From Candidatus Sulfuricurvum sp. RIFRC-1 (GTDB lineage: Bacteria > Campylobacterota > Campylobacteria > Campylobacterales > Sulfurimonadaceae), in the NCBI RefSeq assembly GCF_000310245.1, contig NC_020505.1:1956001-2020000 (forward strand): a stretch of DNA of 64,000 nt, read 5' to 3'. Under the pieces are notes generated by a model. That model did not search any database. It worked only from the letters and a program-made list of their open reading frames with translations, and was not told where the DNA came from. A program made the position numbers and the translations under genes. Below are positions 56,833 to 64,000 of the stretch, in pieces; the first letter of the stretch is position 1; each line of letters opens with the position of its first letter.

Positions 56833-57606
56833 ATGATTCTCAAACGACTTTTTGACCTGCTCTTAGCCTCCGTTGCCGCTGTGATACTGCTGATTCCGTT
56901 TCTCATCGTCTCACTGATGGTTCGTCTTACCTCAAAAGGTCCCATCCTCTACTGGTCACAAAGGGTGGGGAAAAACAATCTCCTCTTTTCAATGCCTAAA
57001 TTTCGGAGTATGCGCGTGGGTACTCCGGCAGTAGCGACCCATCTGCTCAGCAATCCCGAAACTCTTCTAACCCCGATAGGTTCCTTTTTACGCCGCAGCA
57101 GTCTCGATGAGCTTCCGCAGTTGTGGAGTATCCTCAAAGGGGATATGAGTTTCGTGGGGCCCCGTCCCGCTCTCTTTAACCAAGAGGACTTGATCGCACA
57201 GCGAACGGCTGCGAATGTCCATACCCTCACTCTGCCGAGGGGGCACGTGATGCTCTGGCGGGGTCCAGTCAGCCCAACGATCTCTCCGGAGTCGGAACCT
57301 CTGTATCGCAACTGACTGCCCTGCTCGCTCGTATTCTCCCGGTCAGCTTCGAAACGCTTATCCTCTATATGCCTTCTTTTTTAGGCTCATTGATCGTCAT
57401 ACCGCTTATCTTGATCGGGCGTGCCCTCAACCAAACAACCAGGACTGACGGGATGGGCACAGATCAACGGCCGTGATGAGCTTCCGATTCCTCAAAAAGT
57501 AGCCCTCGATACCGAATATTTGCAACGGTGCTCTTTTGGATTCGATCTAAAGATTCTCATCTTAACCTTTATTAAAGTGGTTAAAAAAGAGGGAGTGACC
57601 CACTAA
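56833..57606 (+). pseudogene. pglC: Phosphoglycosyltransferase (PglC-like), interrupted by a 207-bp insertion
   Basis: PglC transfers phospho-bacillosamine from UDP to undecaprenyl phosphate, starting the N-glycan. The front part (56833-57232) has the membrane-associated MILKRLFDLLLASVAAVIL, QRVGKNNLLFSMPKFRSMR, SLDELPQLWSILKGDMSFVGPRP and ends in NVHTLT. A 207-bp copy of pglB then brings a stop codon at 57313. After it the frame resumes as [19 protein letters not shown] and runs to VKKEGVTH. Removing 57233-57439 joins TLT to PGLTGW in frame and gives a full 188-residue enzyme. As it stands, the product lacks its C-terminal third and is probably inactive. Confidence 0.9.
57233..57439 (+). repeat. 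207-bp direct repeat of pglB inside pglC (inserted copy)
   Basis: Identical at every base to 57854-58060, 621 bases further right. The flanks outside the repeat differ at both ends, no inverted ends or target duplication are visible, and the length is a multiple of three. Confidence 0.95.
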
Positions 57607-57680
57607 CACCTAAAATCATTGATAAACCAAGGCCATTCAGCTAAAATACACTCACCAAAACAGGGAGCGACACAACCATT

Positions 57681-59792
57681 ATGCTGAAACTACGCGAAGA
57701 ACAAACATCTATTTACACGCTGCTTATTTTAATCGCAGTTGCCTATCTTTTTTCCGTAGGAATGCGCTTTATCTGGGTCAATGAAGTGAGTTCGATGGCA
57801 CAGTTTCATTGGAATAACGAACTGATGATCAACACCAACGACGGCTATCTCTTTGCCGAGGGGGCACGTGATGCTCTGGCGGGGTCCAGTCAGCCCAACG
57901 ATCTCTCCGGAGTCGGAACCTCTGTATCGCAACTGACTGCCCTGCTCGCTCGTATTCTCCCGGTCAGCTTCGAAACGCTTATCCTCTATATGCCTTCTTT
58001 TTTAGGCTCATTGATCGTCATACCGCTTATCTTGATCGGGCGTGCCCTCAACCAAACAACGATGGGATTTATCGCGGCGCTCCTCGCATCGATCGCCCAC
58101 AGCTACTACAATCGGACGATGACCGGGTATTACGATAGCGATATGCTCAATATCGTCTTTCCGGTGTTGGAGATGTATTCGCTGATTCTCGCCCTCACCC
58201 ATCAGCGCAATCGATATCTCATCCCTATCACGATCTCAATCGCACTCTATCAGTGGTGGTATCCGCAAGCGTATTCGCTTGATACGGCGCTGCTCGTTAT
58301 GGTCCTCGCCTATACCGCCATTTTTGATCGCCGTAATCTCTATCTGTACAAAATTGCCCTTTTTATCCTGATAGGGATTTTATCGATCCCCCTCATCAGC
58401 AAAATTGCTGTGGCTGTTTTGATATTCGGATGGTTTCATTGGAGAAAAGAGCTTTCGGATAAGTTTTTTTGGCTTTTGTTTGCCGCTATCGCCGGTATCT
58501 ATTTTTTCACCGGCGGGATCGATCCGATATGGTTTCGACTCAAAATCTATTTGTTCACCCAAGAGGGGGAAAATACGGTTGCTTCTTCGCTCCAATTTTA
58601 TAACGTTATGTCGACGGTTCGCGAAGCGGGAGAGATACCATTCCCAGTCTTTGCGGAACGAATCAGCGGCCATACGATCACCTTTCTCCTCGCATGCGGA
58701 GGGTACATTATGGCTCTCATCGCCTATCGCCCTCTCATTGTCACTCTTCCTCTGGTGGGGCTTGGGTTTATCGCGATGTTTGCGGGATTGCGTTTTACGA
58801 TTTACGCTGTTCCGATGATGGCCATCGGTTTTGCTTTTTTACTGCTGTGGATAACGCAAAGCATTCAAAAACAGTGGCTTCGAATCCTTTCTCTCATTAT
58901 TTTCTCCGGAGCAGCTCTCTACCCGAATTACCTGCATATCAAAGAGTATATGACTCCTACGGTTTTAACGACACAGGAAGTCAAAGTACTCGATCAATTC
59001 AAATCGACTGCTTCACGAGAAGATTACGTCGTCACATGGTGGGATTACGGCTATCCTATCCGCTACTACGCAGATGTCAAAACATGGATTGACGGAGGAA
59101 AACACTCGGGTGATGTCAATTATCCGGCGTCATTCGTCCTAACCGCACAAGACCCGATCGCGATTGCCCATATGATGCGGCTCTTTACCGAATACACGGA
59201 AAAAGGGTATACCGATACCAACAAAACCCAAAATGACTTTGAATACATGATGAGCAAAGAAGGATTTAAAGACCCTGACGAATTGTTGAGTGCACTCTCT
59301 TTGCCCGAATATCAACTTCCTCAGAAAAGCAGAGATGTTTATCTCTATCTACCTTTGCGTCTGATGGAGATTCTCCCGACCGTAACACTCTTTAGCAATC
59401 TCGATCTCAAAAGTCCCGATAATCGGAAACAGCCTTACTTCTATGCAACGCAATCGGTTCAAGACACCGGAAAAACCGTGGAACTTGGAAATGGTCTCGC
59501 TATTATCAAAGAAAAAAATATTCTTAAAATAGGGAATCAAGAAGTTCCGATCAAAGCTTTTTATCAAGTGGGATATGATTCGAATAATGCCCTTCAAATC
59601 AATGAACAAATATTTGCCTCGGAAGGGTTGAATCTCATTTTTCTCCCAAGTTACGGCCGTTTTTTAGTGATGGATGATTTTTATCTCTCTTCTACGTACA
59701 TACAAATGTTTGTTTTTGAGCGATACGATAAAAATCTTTTTGAACCGGTCATTCTCGATCCGTTGAGTAAAATTTACAAACTGAAAGTTTAA
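57681..59792 (+). CDS. pglB: N-oligosaccharyltransferase PglB (STT3 family)
   Basis: Transfers the lipid-linked heptasaccharide-type glycan to asparagine of exported proteins. The 703-residue protein has about 12-13 membrane helices and a periplasmic C-terminal domain. Catalytic metal residues are in MINTNDGYLFAEGARD (Asp54) and TGYYDSDMLNIV (near residue 155), with the glutamate in MSTVREAGEI. The acceptor-binding motif is VVTWWDYGYPIRYYAD near residue 453, and DGGKHSG follows. A region of this gene is duplicated into the upstream pglC-like gene; this copy is intact. The glycan assembly enzymes expected with it are only partly in the window. Confidence 0.95.
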   Translation: MLKLREEQTSIYTLLILIAVAYLFSVGMRFIWVNEVSSMAQFHWNNELMINTNDGYLFAEGARDALAGSSQPNDLSGVGTSVSQLTALLARILPVSFETLILYMPSFLGSLIVIPLILIGRALNQTTMGFIAALLASIAHSYYNRTMTGYYDSDMLNIVFPVLEMYSLILALTHQRNRYLIPITISIALYQWWYPQAYSLDTALLVMVLAYTAIFDRRNLYLYKIALFILIGILSIPLISKIAVAVLIFGWFHWRKELSDKFFWLLFAAIAGIYFFTGGIDPIWFRLKIYLFTQEGENTVASSLQFYNVMSTVREAGEIPFPVFAERISGHTITFLLACGGYIMALIAYRPLIVTLPLVGLGFIAMFAGLRFTIYAVPMMAIGFAFLLLWITQSIQKQWLRILSLIIFSGAALYPNYLHIKEYMTPTVLTTQEVKVLDQFKSTASREDYVVTWWDYGYPIRYYADVKTWIDGGKHSGDVNYPASFVLTAQDPIAIAHMMRLFTEYTEKGYTDTNKTQNDFEYMMSKEGFKDPDELLSALSLPEYQLPQKSRDVYLYLPLRLMEILPTVTLFSNLDLKSPDNRKQPYFYATQSVQDTGKTVELGNGLAIIKEKNILKIGNQEVPIKAFYQVGYDSNNALQINEQIFASEGLNLIFLPSYGRFLVMDDFYLSSTYIQMFVFERYDKNLFEPVILDPLSKIYKLKV
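57854..58060 (+). repeat. 207-bp direct repeat, native copy in pglB
   Basis: Codes for a stretch from the Asp54 motif to a membrane helix of PglB ([12 protein letters not shown] to LIGRALNQT). Identical to 57233-57439. The reading frame of pglB runs through it without a break, so this copy is the source. Confidence 0.95.
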
Positions 59793-59796
59793 GGCA

Positions 59797-61608
59797 ATGG
59801 GTTTAACCAAAATAGTTATCAATCATCCGCTGTTTAAACCCAGTTTTATCAAACGAATCATTTTTTTTATGGTTGTGGATTTTTTTCTCTTTTTCGTGTC
59901 ACTCCATTTTGCGTATGCCCTCCGTTTTGATTTTTCGATACCCTCTTATTTTTCCGATAATTTTTACACCATTTTGATTACGCTCACATTGCTAAAATGG
60001 TCTCTACTTTACTTTAACGGTGTCTATCATTTAACATGGAGATATTTTAGCCTCTTTAACGCAAAACAAGTTTTTTGGTCTCTTCTCCTCGCTAATACAC
60101 TTTTTATTATCTTCTTTTTTATCTATCCAGATCCTTTTTTGCCTCTGCCAAGAAGTGTGATTGTAATTGACCTTTTTCTCTCATTACTCTTAATTGGAGC
60201 ATTTAGACTCTCCAAAAGAGTCATTTTGGAGCGGCAAAACAAACCTTCAACTAAACCAATGCTTATCATCGGAAGCAATCATAAAGCAGCAGCACTCGTT
60301 AAAAGTTCGAAAAATGCGGATATTCCCTATTCTATACAAGCCATCATCCCATGGGAAGAGAGTGACTATCATTTATGCGGTTCATCCATTGATGGTATCA
60401 AAGTATATCATCCTGATAATCTCAAATACGTTTGTGAAATGTTTGATATTCATAGTGCCGCCATTACAGTAGAGCTGACTCAAAAAGATTTAAATTCATT
60501 GGTCAACAATCTAGCTTTATACGACATAACCGACATACAAAGACTCATGATTTTAGAAGACAATCAACCTTCTCTCAAAGAGATATCAATTGAAGAACTT
60601 CTAGCACGCCACCCTCATGATCTGGATACACATATCCTCAGTAGTTTTATAAAAGGCAAAACCATTCTGATTACAGGAGCAGGAGGAAGTATTGGAAGTG
60701 AAATCTCAATGCAATGTCAGCTTTTTGGTGCAAAAAAACTTATTTTAATTGATCACAGCGAATACAATCTTTATCAAATCGGAGAACGACTCCCTAATGC
60801 AACGCTCAAACTCTGTAGTATTCTCGATCGTTCTCAGCTCGATTTTATTATGAAAAGCCATAAACCGGATATTGTTGTTCATGCCGCCGCATACAAACAT
60901 GTTCCGCTATGTGAAATCAATATCTCTGTTGCAATCGAAAATAATATTCTAGGAAGTCGTAATATAATCGATAGCTCAATAGAGCATAAAGTCGCCAAAA
61001 TCGTCATTATCTCTACCGATAAAGCAGTTCGTCCTACTAATGTCATGGGGACAACCAAAAGAGTCGTGGAACTCTATGCCCAAAATATCGATCCAAAACA
61101 GAGTGAAATCGTTGCCGTACGATTTGGAAACGTTTTGGGCTCCAGCGGAAGCGTTATCCCGAAATTCAAAGCCCAGATTGAAGCGGGAGGTCCTCTCACG
61201 ATCACCCATCCCGATATCACCCGCTATTTTATGCTAATCAGCGAAGCGTGCCAACTCGTTTTGCAAGCTGCCTCCATCGCTCGCGGAGGGGAACTTTTTA
61301 TCCTCGATATGGGGCAGCCGGTCAAGATTGCCGATCTGGCCCAAACGATGATCCGTCTCTATGCAGCCAAACCGATCGAGATTGTCTATACCGGTTTACG
61401 CCCCGGAGAAAAATTATACGAAGAACTGTTGCTCGACGAAAGTGAACATAAAACCTCCTATGAATCGATTACAATTGCACGGGCCACTTCGTATCCGATT
61501 GACAAGCTGATCCAGGATATCGATACACTCAACAAAAGCACCGATAAAATAGAAGCCTTACGTACAATCGTTCCCGAATTTAATCACACCAAAAAGTTGC
61601 CGCAATGA
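59797..61608 (+). CDS. pglF: UDP-GlcNAc 4,6-dehydratase, PglF-like (membrane)
   Basis: A 603-residue FlaA1-family protein. Four N-terminal membrane helices (about residues 20-150) are followed by a Rossmann-like linker and the catalytic SDR domain from about residue 280: KTILITGAGGSIGSEISMQCQ, then VHAAAYKHVPLCEINISVAIE, ISTDKAVRPTNVMGTTKRVVE with the Lys-containing active site, and FGNVLGSSGSVIPKF. It makes the 4-keto sugar for bacillosamine. Its stop overlaps an ATG (61605) that, after correcting an inversion, would start the LPS kinase gene. Confidence 0.93.
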   Translation: MGLTKIVINHPLFKPSFIKRIIFFMVVDFFLFFVSLHFAYALRFDFSIPSYFSDNFYTILITLTLLKWSLLYFNGVYHLTWRYFSLFNAKQVFWSLLLANTLFIIFFFIYPDPFLPLPRSVIVIDLFLSLLLIGAFRLSKRVILERQNKPSTKPMLIIGSNHKAAALVKSSKNADIPYSIQAIIPWEESDYHLCGSSIDGIKVYHPDNLKYVCEMFDIHSAAITVELTQKDLNSLVNNLALYDITDIQRLMILEDNQPSLKEISIEELLARHPHDLDTHILSSFIKGKTILITGAGGSIGSEISMQCQLFGAKKLILIDHSEYNLYQIGERLPNATLKLCSILDRSQLDFIMKSHKPDIVVHAAAYKHVPLCEINISVAIENNILGSRNIIDSSIEHKVAKIVIISTDKAVRPTNVMGTTKRVVELYAQNIDPKQSEIVAVRFGNVLGSSGSVIPKFKAQIEAGGPLTITHPDITRYFMLISEACQLVLQAASIARGGELFILDMGQPVKIADLAQTMIRLYAAKPIEIVYTGLRPGEKLYEELLLDESEHKTSYESITIARATSYPIDKLIQDIDTLNKSTDKIEALRTIVPEFNHTKKLPQ

Positions 61609-61636
61609 ATCCTCTCCTCACCTATCCACACCGTTA

Positions 61637-62155
61637 CGCTCATCTGATGAAGTGTATCGTGCGTTTTGTACCGAGTATGAGATTAGCAAGAATGTAATTG
61701 CGTTTCATCCCGGTTTTGGCGGTTCCTCCGATGCGAACTGGACGTTGAACGAATACATTGAATTGGTTCGACTTGCCGAAGCGGATGAGCGATTGGATGT
61801 GGTGATGACGTTTGGTCCTGATGAGGAAAAACTTTATGAGGAAGCCAAAACACTTTTAGGGGAGAGCAGGGTAATACTGTACCGTTCAGTAGGAAGTGTC
61901 GTCGATTTTGCCAAACTTTTGAGCAGTTTTAAACTGTTTATTAGTACTTCAACAGGGACGTATCATTTAGCGAGTGCGGTGGGATGTGAGACCTTTACCT
62001 TTTTCGCCGATACCCTCTTTGCCTCATCTGCACGTTGGAAAAGTATCGGGGAAAAACAGCGCCACTATATGATTCCCTTGAATCCCGAGGGGAGAGCGGT
62101 AATGTTTGAGAAGGTCAAGCAGGAGTTGAAAAATCGCCTTTTAGAACTCGTTTGA
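61637..62155 (+). pseudogene. Glycosyltransferase family 9, C-terminal half (separated)
   Basis: The second GT-B domain of a heptosyltransferase-like enzyme: VIAFHPGFGGSSDANW near the start and the donor-site block LFISTSTGTYHLASAVGCETFTFFA near residue 115. The acceptor-binding domain is missing; it lies on the opposite strand at 62860-63303. An open frame continues left of 61637 for some codons, but its residues belong to the kinase gene in another frame. A GTG at 61652 is the first likely start and has no good ribosome site. Probably not functional alone. Confidence 0.8.
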
Positions 62156-62846
62156 GTCTCTTTTTAAAATTTTTTGTCTGTTTGTTGGCATCGTTATGAC
62201 GCTGCATTTCACGGATGGCGAGATTCTCATCCAATCCGCTGAGTTTTGCATACTCGCGTCCCATAATCACTAACTCTTTATCCGTAGCCCACAGTTTATT
62301 AAAGTTTTCACACCCCTCTAGAGCAGATATCTCCCGGAACTCCATTCGGTTGATATCGACGATGCTAAAGAGATAACCATCTTCGGTTCTTTTGATCAAA
62401 ATATTTCCGGGAGAATAATCGAGATGCCATACCCCCGCTTGGTGGAGACCGTAGGTATACGCGGCAAAAGCGCTAAAGATTTCTTCACGATCAGTGAGGG
62501 GTTCGAGGAGCGGTGTGCGGATCGTAAAATCGTATTCGAAATACTCACTGATAAAATAGCTATCCGCGAGTAAACCTGATTCAAAAAATTCGATGAGAGC
62601 GATCGGCTCTGGGGTTGAAATAGCGAGTGATTGCAAACGCAGTGCATTGTGATACGATTTATACGCTTTGCTTTTACGAAAATAGGTGTAAACGATACGA
62701 TTAAGTAAATGGGGAACTTTAAACGATTTAACGACGGTTTGGATTCCCTCTAGCTCGATAATTTTGAGTTCATTTCGGGCTTTGTGGATGGTGTGCTGAT
62801 CGTTTGAGAAAAGCGTTCTTATGGCCTTAAATGTACTTAATAGCAT
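62115..62846 (-). CDS. LPS kinase (Kdo/WaaP-like), N-terminus displaced
   Basis: A kinase-fold protein of the WaaP/Kdo-kinase group that phosphorylates inner-core sugars. The catalytic loop HLDYSPGNILIKR and metal loop FSIVDINRMEF (about residues 170-200) are clear; the Lys of the ATP site is likely in VVKSFK. The ATG at 62846 gives 243 residues. The natural start appears to be ATG 61605 on the other strand, whose ten codons plus TA join the YYRLK codons at 62859 if the inversion is undone. In the present orientation it has no ribosome site of its own. It overlaps the C-terminal GT9 fragment by 41 bases, convergently. Confidence 0.75.
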   Translation of the reverse strand: MLLSTFKAIRTLFSNDQHTIHKARNELKIIELEGIQTVVKSFKVPHLLNRIVYTYFRKSKAYKSYHNALRLQSLAISTPEPIALIEFFESGLLADSYFISEYFEYDFTIRTPLLEPLTDREEIFSAFAAYTYGLHQAGVWHLDYSPGNILIKRTEDGYLFSIVDINRMEFREISALEGCENFNKLWATDKELVIMGREYAKLSGLDENLAIREMQRHNDANKQTKNFKKRLKRVLKGDFSTPA

Positions 62847-63303
62847 CTTTAAACGGTAATAACGGCTTGGGAAACTCAAGGCTAATATCAGGAAATAATG
62901 CACGGGCGAGCTGAAGGTTGTATTCAAACTCCGCCATTTTCACTTCACTGCGGCGTTGGGTGATACGGCGGTTGTAAAAGATTTGGGCTATTTTGGTTGC
63001 AGGGGCAATACGAATCGGGATTCTGGCAATCCATTGCGCCAATGCGACACGGGTATTAGAGAAAAGGGTAATCGAGGCGTTGATTTGGGCTTGTTTAATT
63101 TTAAAGGCAAGCTCTAAAATATCTTCGCCACTATCAACGATTACCTCATCGATAAAATCGCATGCTTCGGCAAGTTTCCGGTTGAGCGGGGCGACAAGAG
63201 CGATAATGCGGTTTTGCGGATTATGGTGCTTTAAGACATACAATGTCGGTAAAGCGGTTATAAAATCACCCAACTTATCGTTACGTACTACCATTATATT
63301 CAT
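62827..63303 (-). pseudogene. Glycosyltransferase family 9, N-terminal half (separated)
   Basis: The first GT-B domain of a heptosyltransferase-like enzyme: MNIMVVRNDKLGDFITALPTL, the strands RIIALVAPLN and SITLFSNTRVALAQWIARIP. The native sequence runs to codon 148 (62860). Beyond it about ten codons read through the inversion junction to a stop at 62827. The missing second domain is at 61637-62155 on the opposite strand; together they make 320 residues, normal for the family. The start at 63303 follows AAGGGTAAACG. Confidence 0.85.
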
Positions 63304-63357
63304 CGTTTACCCTTGTTTTAATGTGGTTATTTTACCCAATATCGCTATAATCTCACC

Positions 63358-64000
63358 ATGAAACAACCGTTTGCCTGGGATCACTACTCCGATCAACCTG
63401 CCATTATCAGAGACCGTGCACTTAAGCGGCAAATGCGCAAAAGTGCTCTCCCCTCGCTCATTAAAACTTTTTTGATTTCCTTTATAACCTTGCCGATCGC
63501 TCTGTTGCTTACCCCTTTTACTGGGCGACGCACCATTAGCGGTGAATCATTTTTCGGTATAGGGGTCAATCTAGATAAAGAACCCAATACGACCCCCTAC
63601 CTGCTGGATGAACTGGGTGTCAAAAAACTCCTCATCCGTATTCCGCTGTGGGAGATGGATCGATTACACGAATACGTCGCTTTTATCCGTTCATTGGTGG
63701 GGAAAGAGATCACGGTTGCCTTACTTCAAGATCGCGAACACATCACGAGTGCCGATATGAGCAGAGATCATTTCATCCAAATTTTTGAAGCGTTGGAAGG
63801 TGTTTGTCATACCTATATCATCGGCAGTACCATCAATCGTGCCAAATGGGGATTTTTCAGTGTCAACGAATATCTCGATTTTTACGCCGTCGCGTATGCG
63901 TTGAAAAAAACACGCTTTCCCCACCTCAAACTCATCGGTTCCAATGTCATCGATTTCGAGTACCACTTTAGTGCCCATACTCTTTTCAATCTCTCATCTA
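63358..64000 (+). CDS. Membrane-anchored protein, possible TIM-barrel glycosidase (partial)
   Basis: The frame is open from ATG 63358 to the end of the window (214 codons, no stop). A basic N-terminus is followed by one membrane helix near residues 40-57 (LIKTFLISFITLPIALLLTPF region). The domain after it has FGIGVNLDK, a helix-strand unit DELGVKKLLIRIPLWEMD and later YIIGSTINRAKWGFFSVNEY, which fits a beta/alpha barrel such as a glycoside hydrolase; this is a fold impression only. It is divergent from the GT9 fragment with a 54-base gap for both promoters. Confidence 0.5.
   Translation, partial: MKQPFAWDHYSDQPAIIRDRALKRQMRKSALPSLIKTFLISFITLPIALLLTPFTGRRTISGESFFGIGVNLDKEPNTTPYLLDELGVKKLLIRIPLWEMDRLHEYVAFIRSLVGKEITVALLQDREHITSADMSRDHFIQIFEALEGVCHTYIIGSTINRAKWGFFSVNEYLDFYAVAYALKKTRFPHLKLIGSNVIDFEYHFSAHTLFNLSS

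Larger units (their letters stand above)
61631..62865. other. Inverted segment with gene-splitting breakpoints
   Basis: Both ends carry the same six bases in opposite orientation: CCGTTA at 61631-61636 and its complement TAACGG at 62860-62865. Restoring the segment to the other orientation joins 63303-62860 (minus) to 61637-62155 into a 320-residue family-9 glycosyltransferase. It also joins 61605-61636 to 62859-62115 (minus) into a 258-residue kinase that starts by ATGA overlap with pglF. Both junctions are in frame. Confidence 0.85.

Noticed and set aside
57421-57606. Separate small gene for the 61-codon frame after the pglC interruption
   Set aside because: Its residues from PGLTGW onward are the ordinary C-terminus of PglC; the first codons come from the inserted pglB copy.
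57233-58060. Possible diversity-generating retroelement with template and variable repeats
   Set aside because: The two copies are identical, with no adenine-directed changes, and no reverse transcriptase gene is present.
61631-62865. Recombinase-driven invertible switch
   Set aside because: No invertase or integrase gene is nearby and the inverted repeat is only 6 bp, too short for Hin- or Mpi-type sites; inversion is reported without assigning such a mechanism.

Overview
The window comes from a free-living Campylobacterota (epsilonproteobacterial) chromosome, most like the Sulfuricurvum/Sulfurimonas group. This rests on gene content and protein style: a PglB/PglC/PglF N-glycosylation locus, a FlgR-like activator lacking a DNA-binding domain, an LPP20-family protein, paired amt/glnK genes, and tightly overlapping genes. 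I could not run a database search. There is no rRNA, CRISPR, phage or insertion sequence. No gap between genes exceeds about 300 bases; the longest (10366-10649) holds the amt promoter region and a cluster of hairpins.

Left part (1-24 kb): housekeeping and signalling. It opens with the 3' end of groEL and its terminator, then a small membrane protein and a DUF475 protein. A long leftward operon follows (phosphohexomutase, pyrC, response regulator, histidine kinase, exbB, exbD, 2OG-Fe(II) oxygenase). Next is an ammonium block: amt-glnK, a second amt and a second glnK, with shared AT-rich palindromes in front and structured repeats between. Rightward genes follow: gyrA, an LPP20-like protein, a small secreted protein, the FlgR-like activator, asd, a YqhA-like protein, hemE, a radical SAM protein and tRNA-Asn. 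A TonB-dependent receptor is divergent from a histidine kinase and a YfiR-like periplasmic protein; a degenerate receiver protein closes this part.

Right part (24.2-64 kb): one large surface-glycan island. dTDP-L-rhamnose genes (rfbACDB) lead into a heptosyltransferase, an O-antigen ligase and a two-way block of core glycosyltransferases with a deacetylase. Next come GDP-L-fucose genes (manC, gmd, fcl) and CDP-glucose genes (rfbF, rfbG). Then a five-gene cassette (ThDP enzyme, SDR, dehydroquinate-synthase-like cyclase, HpcH-type lyase, epimerase) sits between rfbG and rfbH. After it come a GT10 fucosyltransferase, a Wzx flippase, AT-rich glycosyltransferases, an acetyltransferase and a rhamnose-4-epimerase-like gene. 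The island ends in an N-glycosylation (pgl) locus and LPS-core genes.

The most striking observations are two rearrangements in the pgl/core end. (1) A 207-bp exact copy of part of pglB (57854-58060) lies inside the pglC-like gene (57233-57439); deleting it restores a perfect pglC frame. (2) A segment of about 1.23 kb (61631-62865), bounded by a 6-bp inverted repeat, is inverted; flipping it back repairs two genes at once, a family-9 glycosyltransferase and an LPS kinase that would then start by ATGA overlap with pglF. Either may be a real lesion or switch, or an assembly error. Other notable points are two palindromic elements inserted in frame in rfbB, a repeat family with a co-varying hairpin, and the five-gene cassette, which may make an unusual branched or cyclitol-like sugar.
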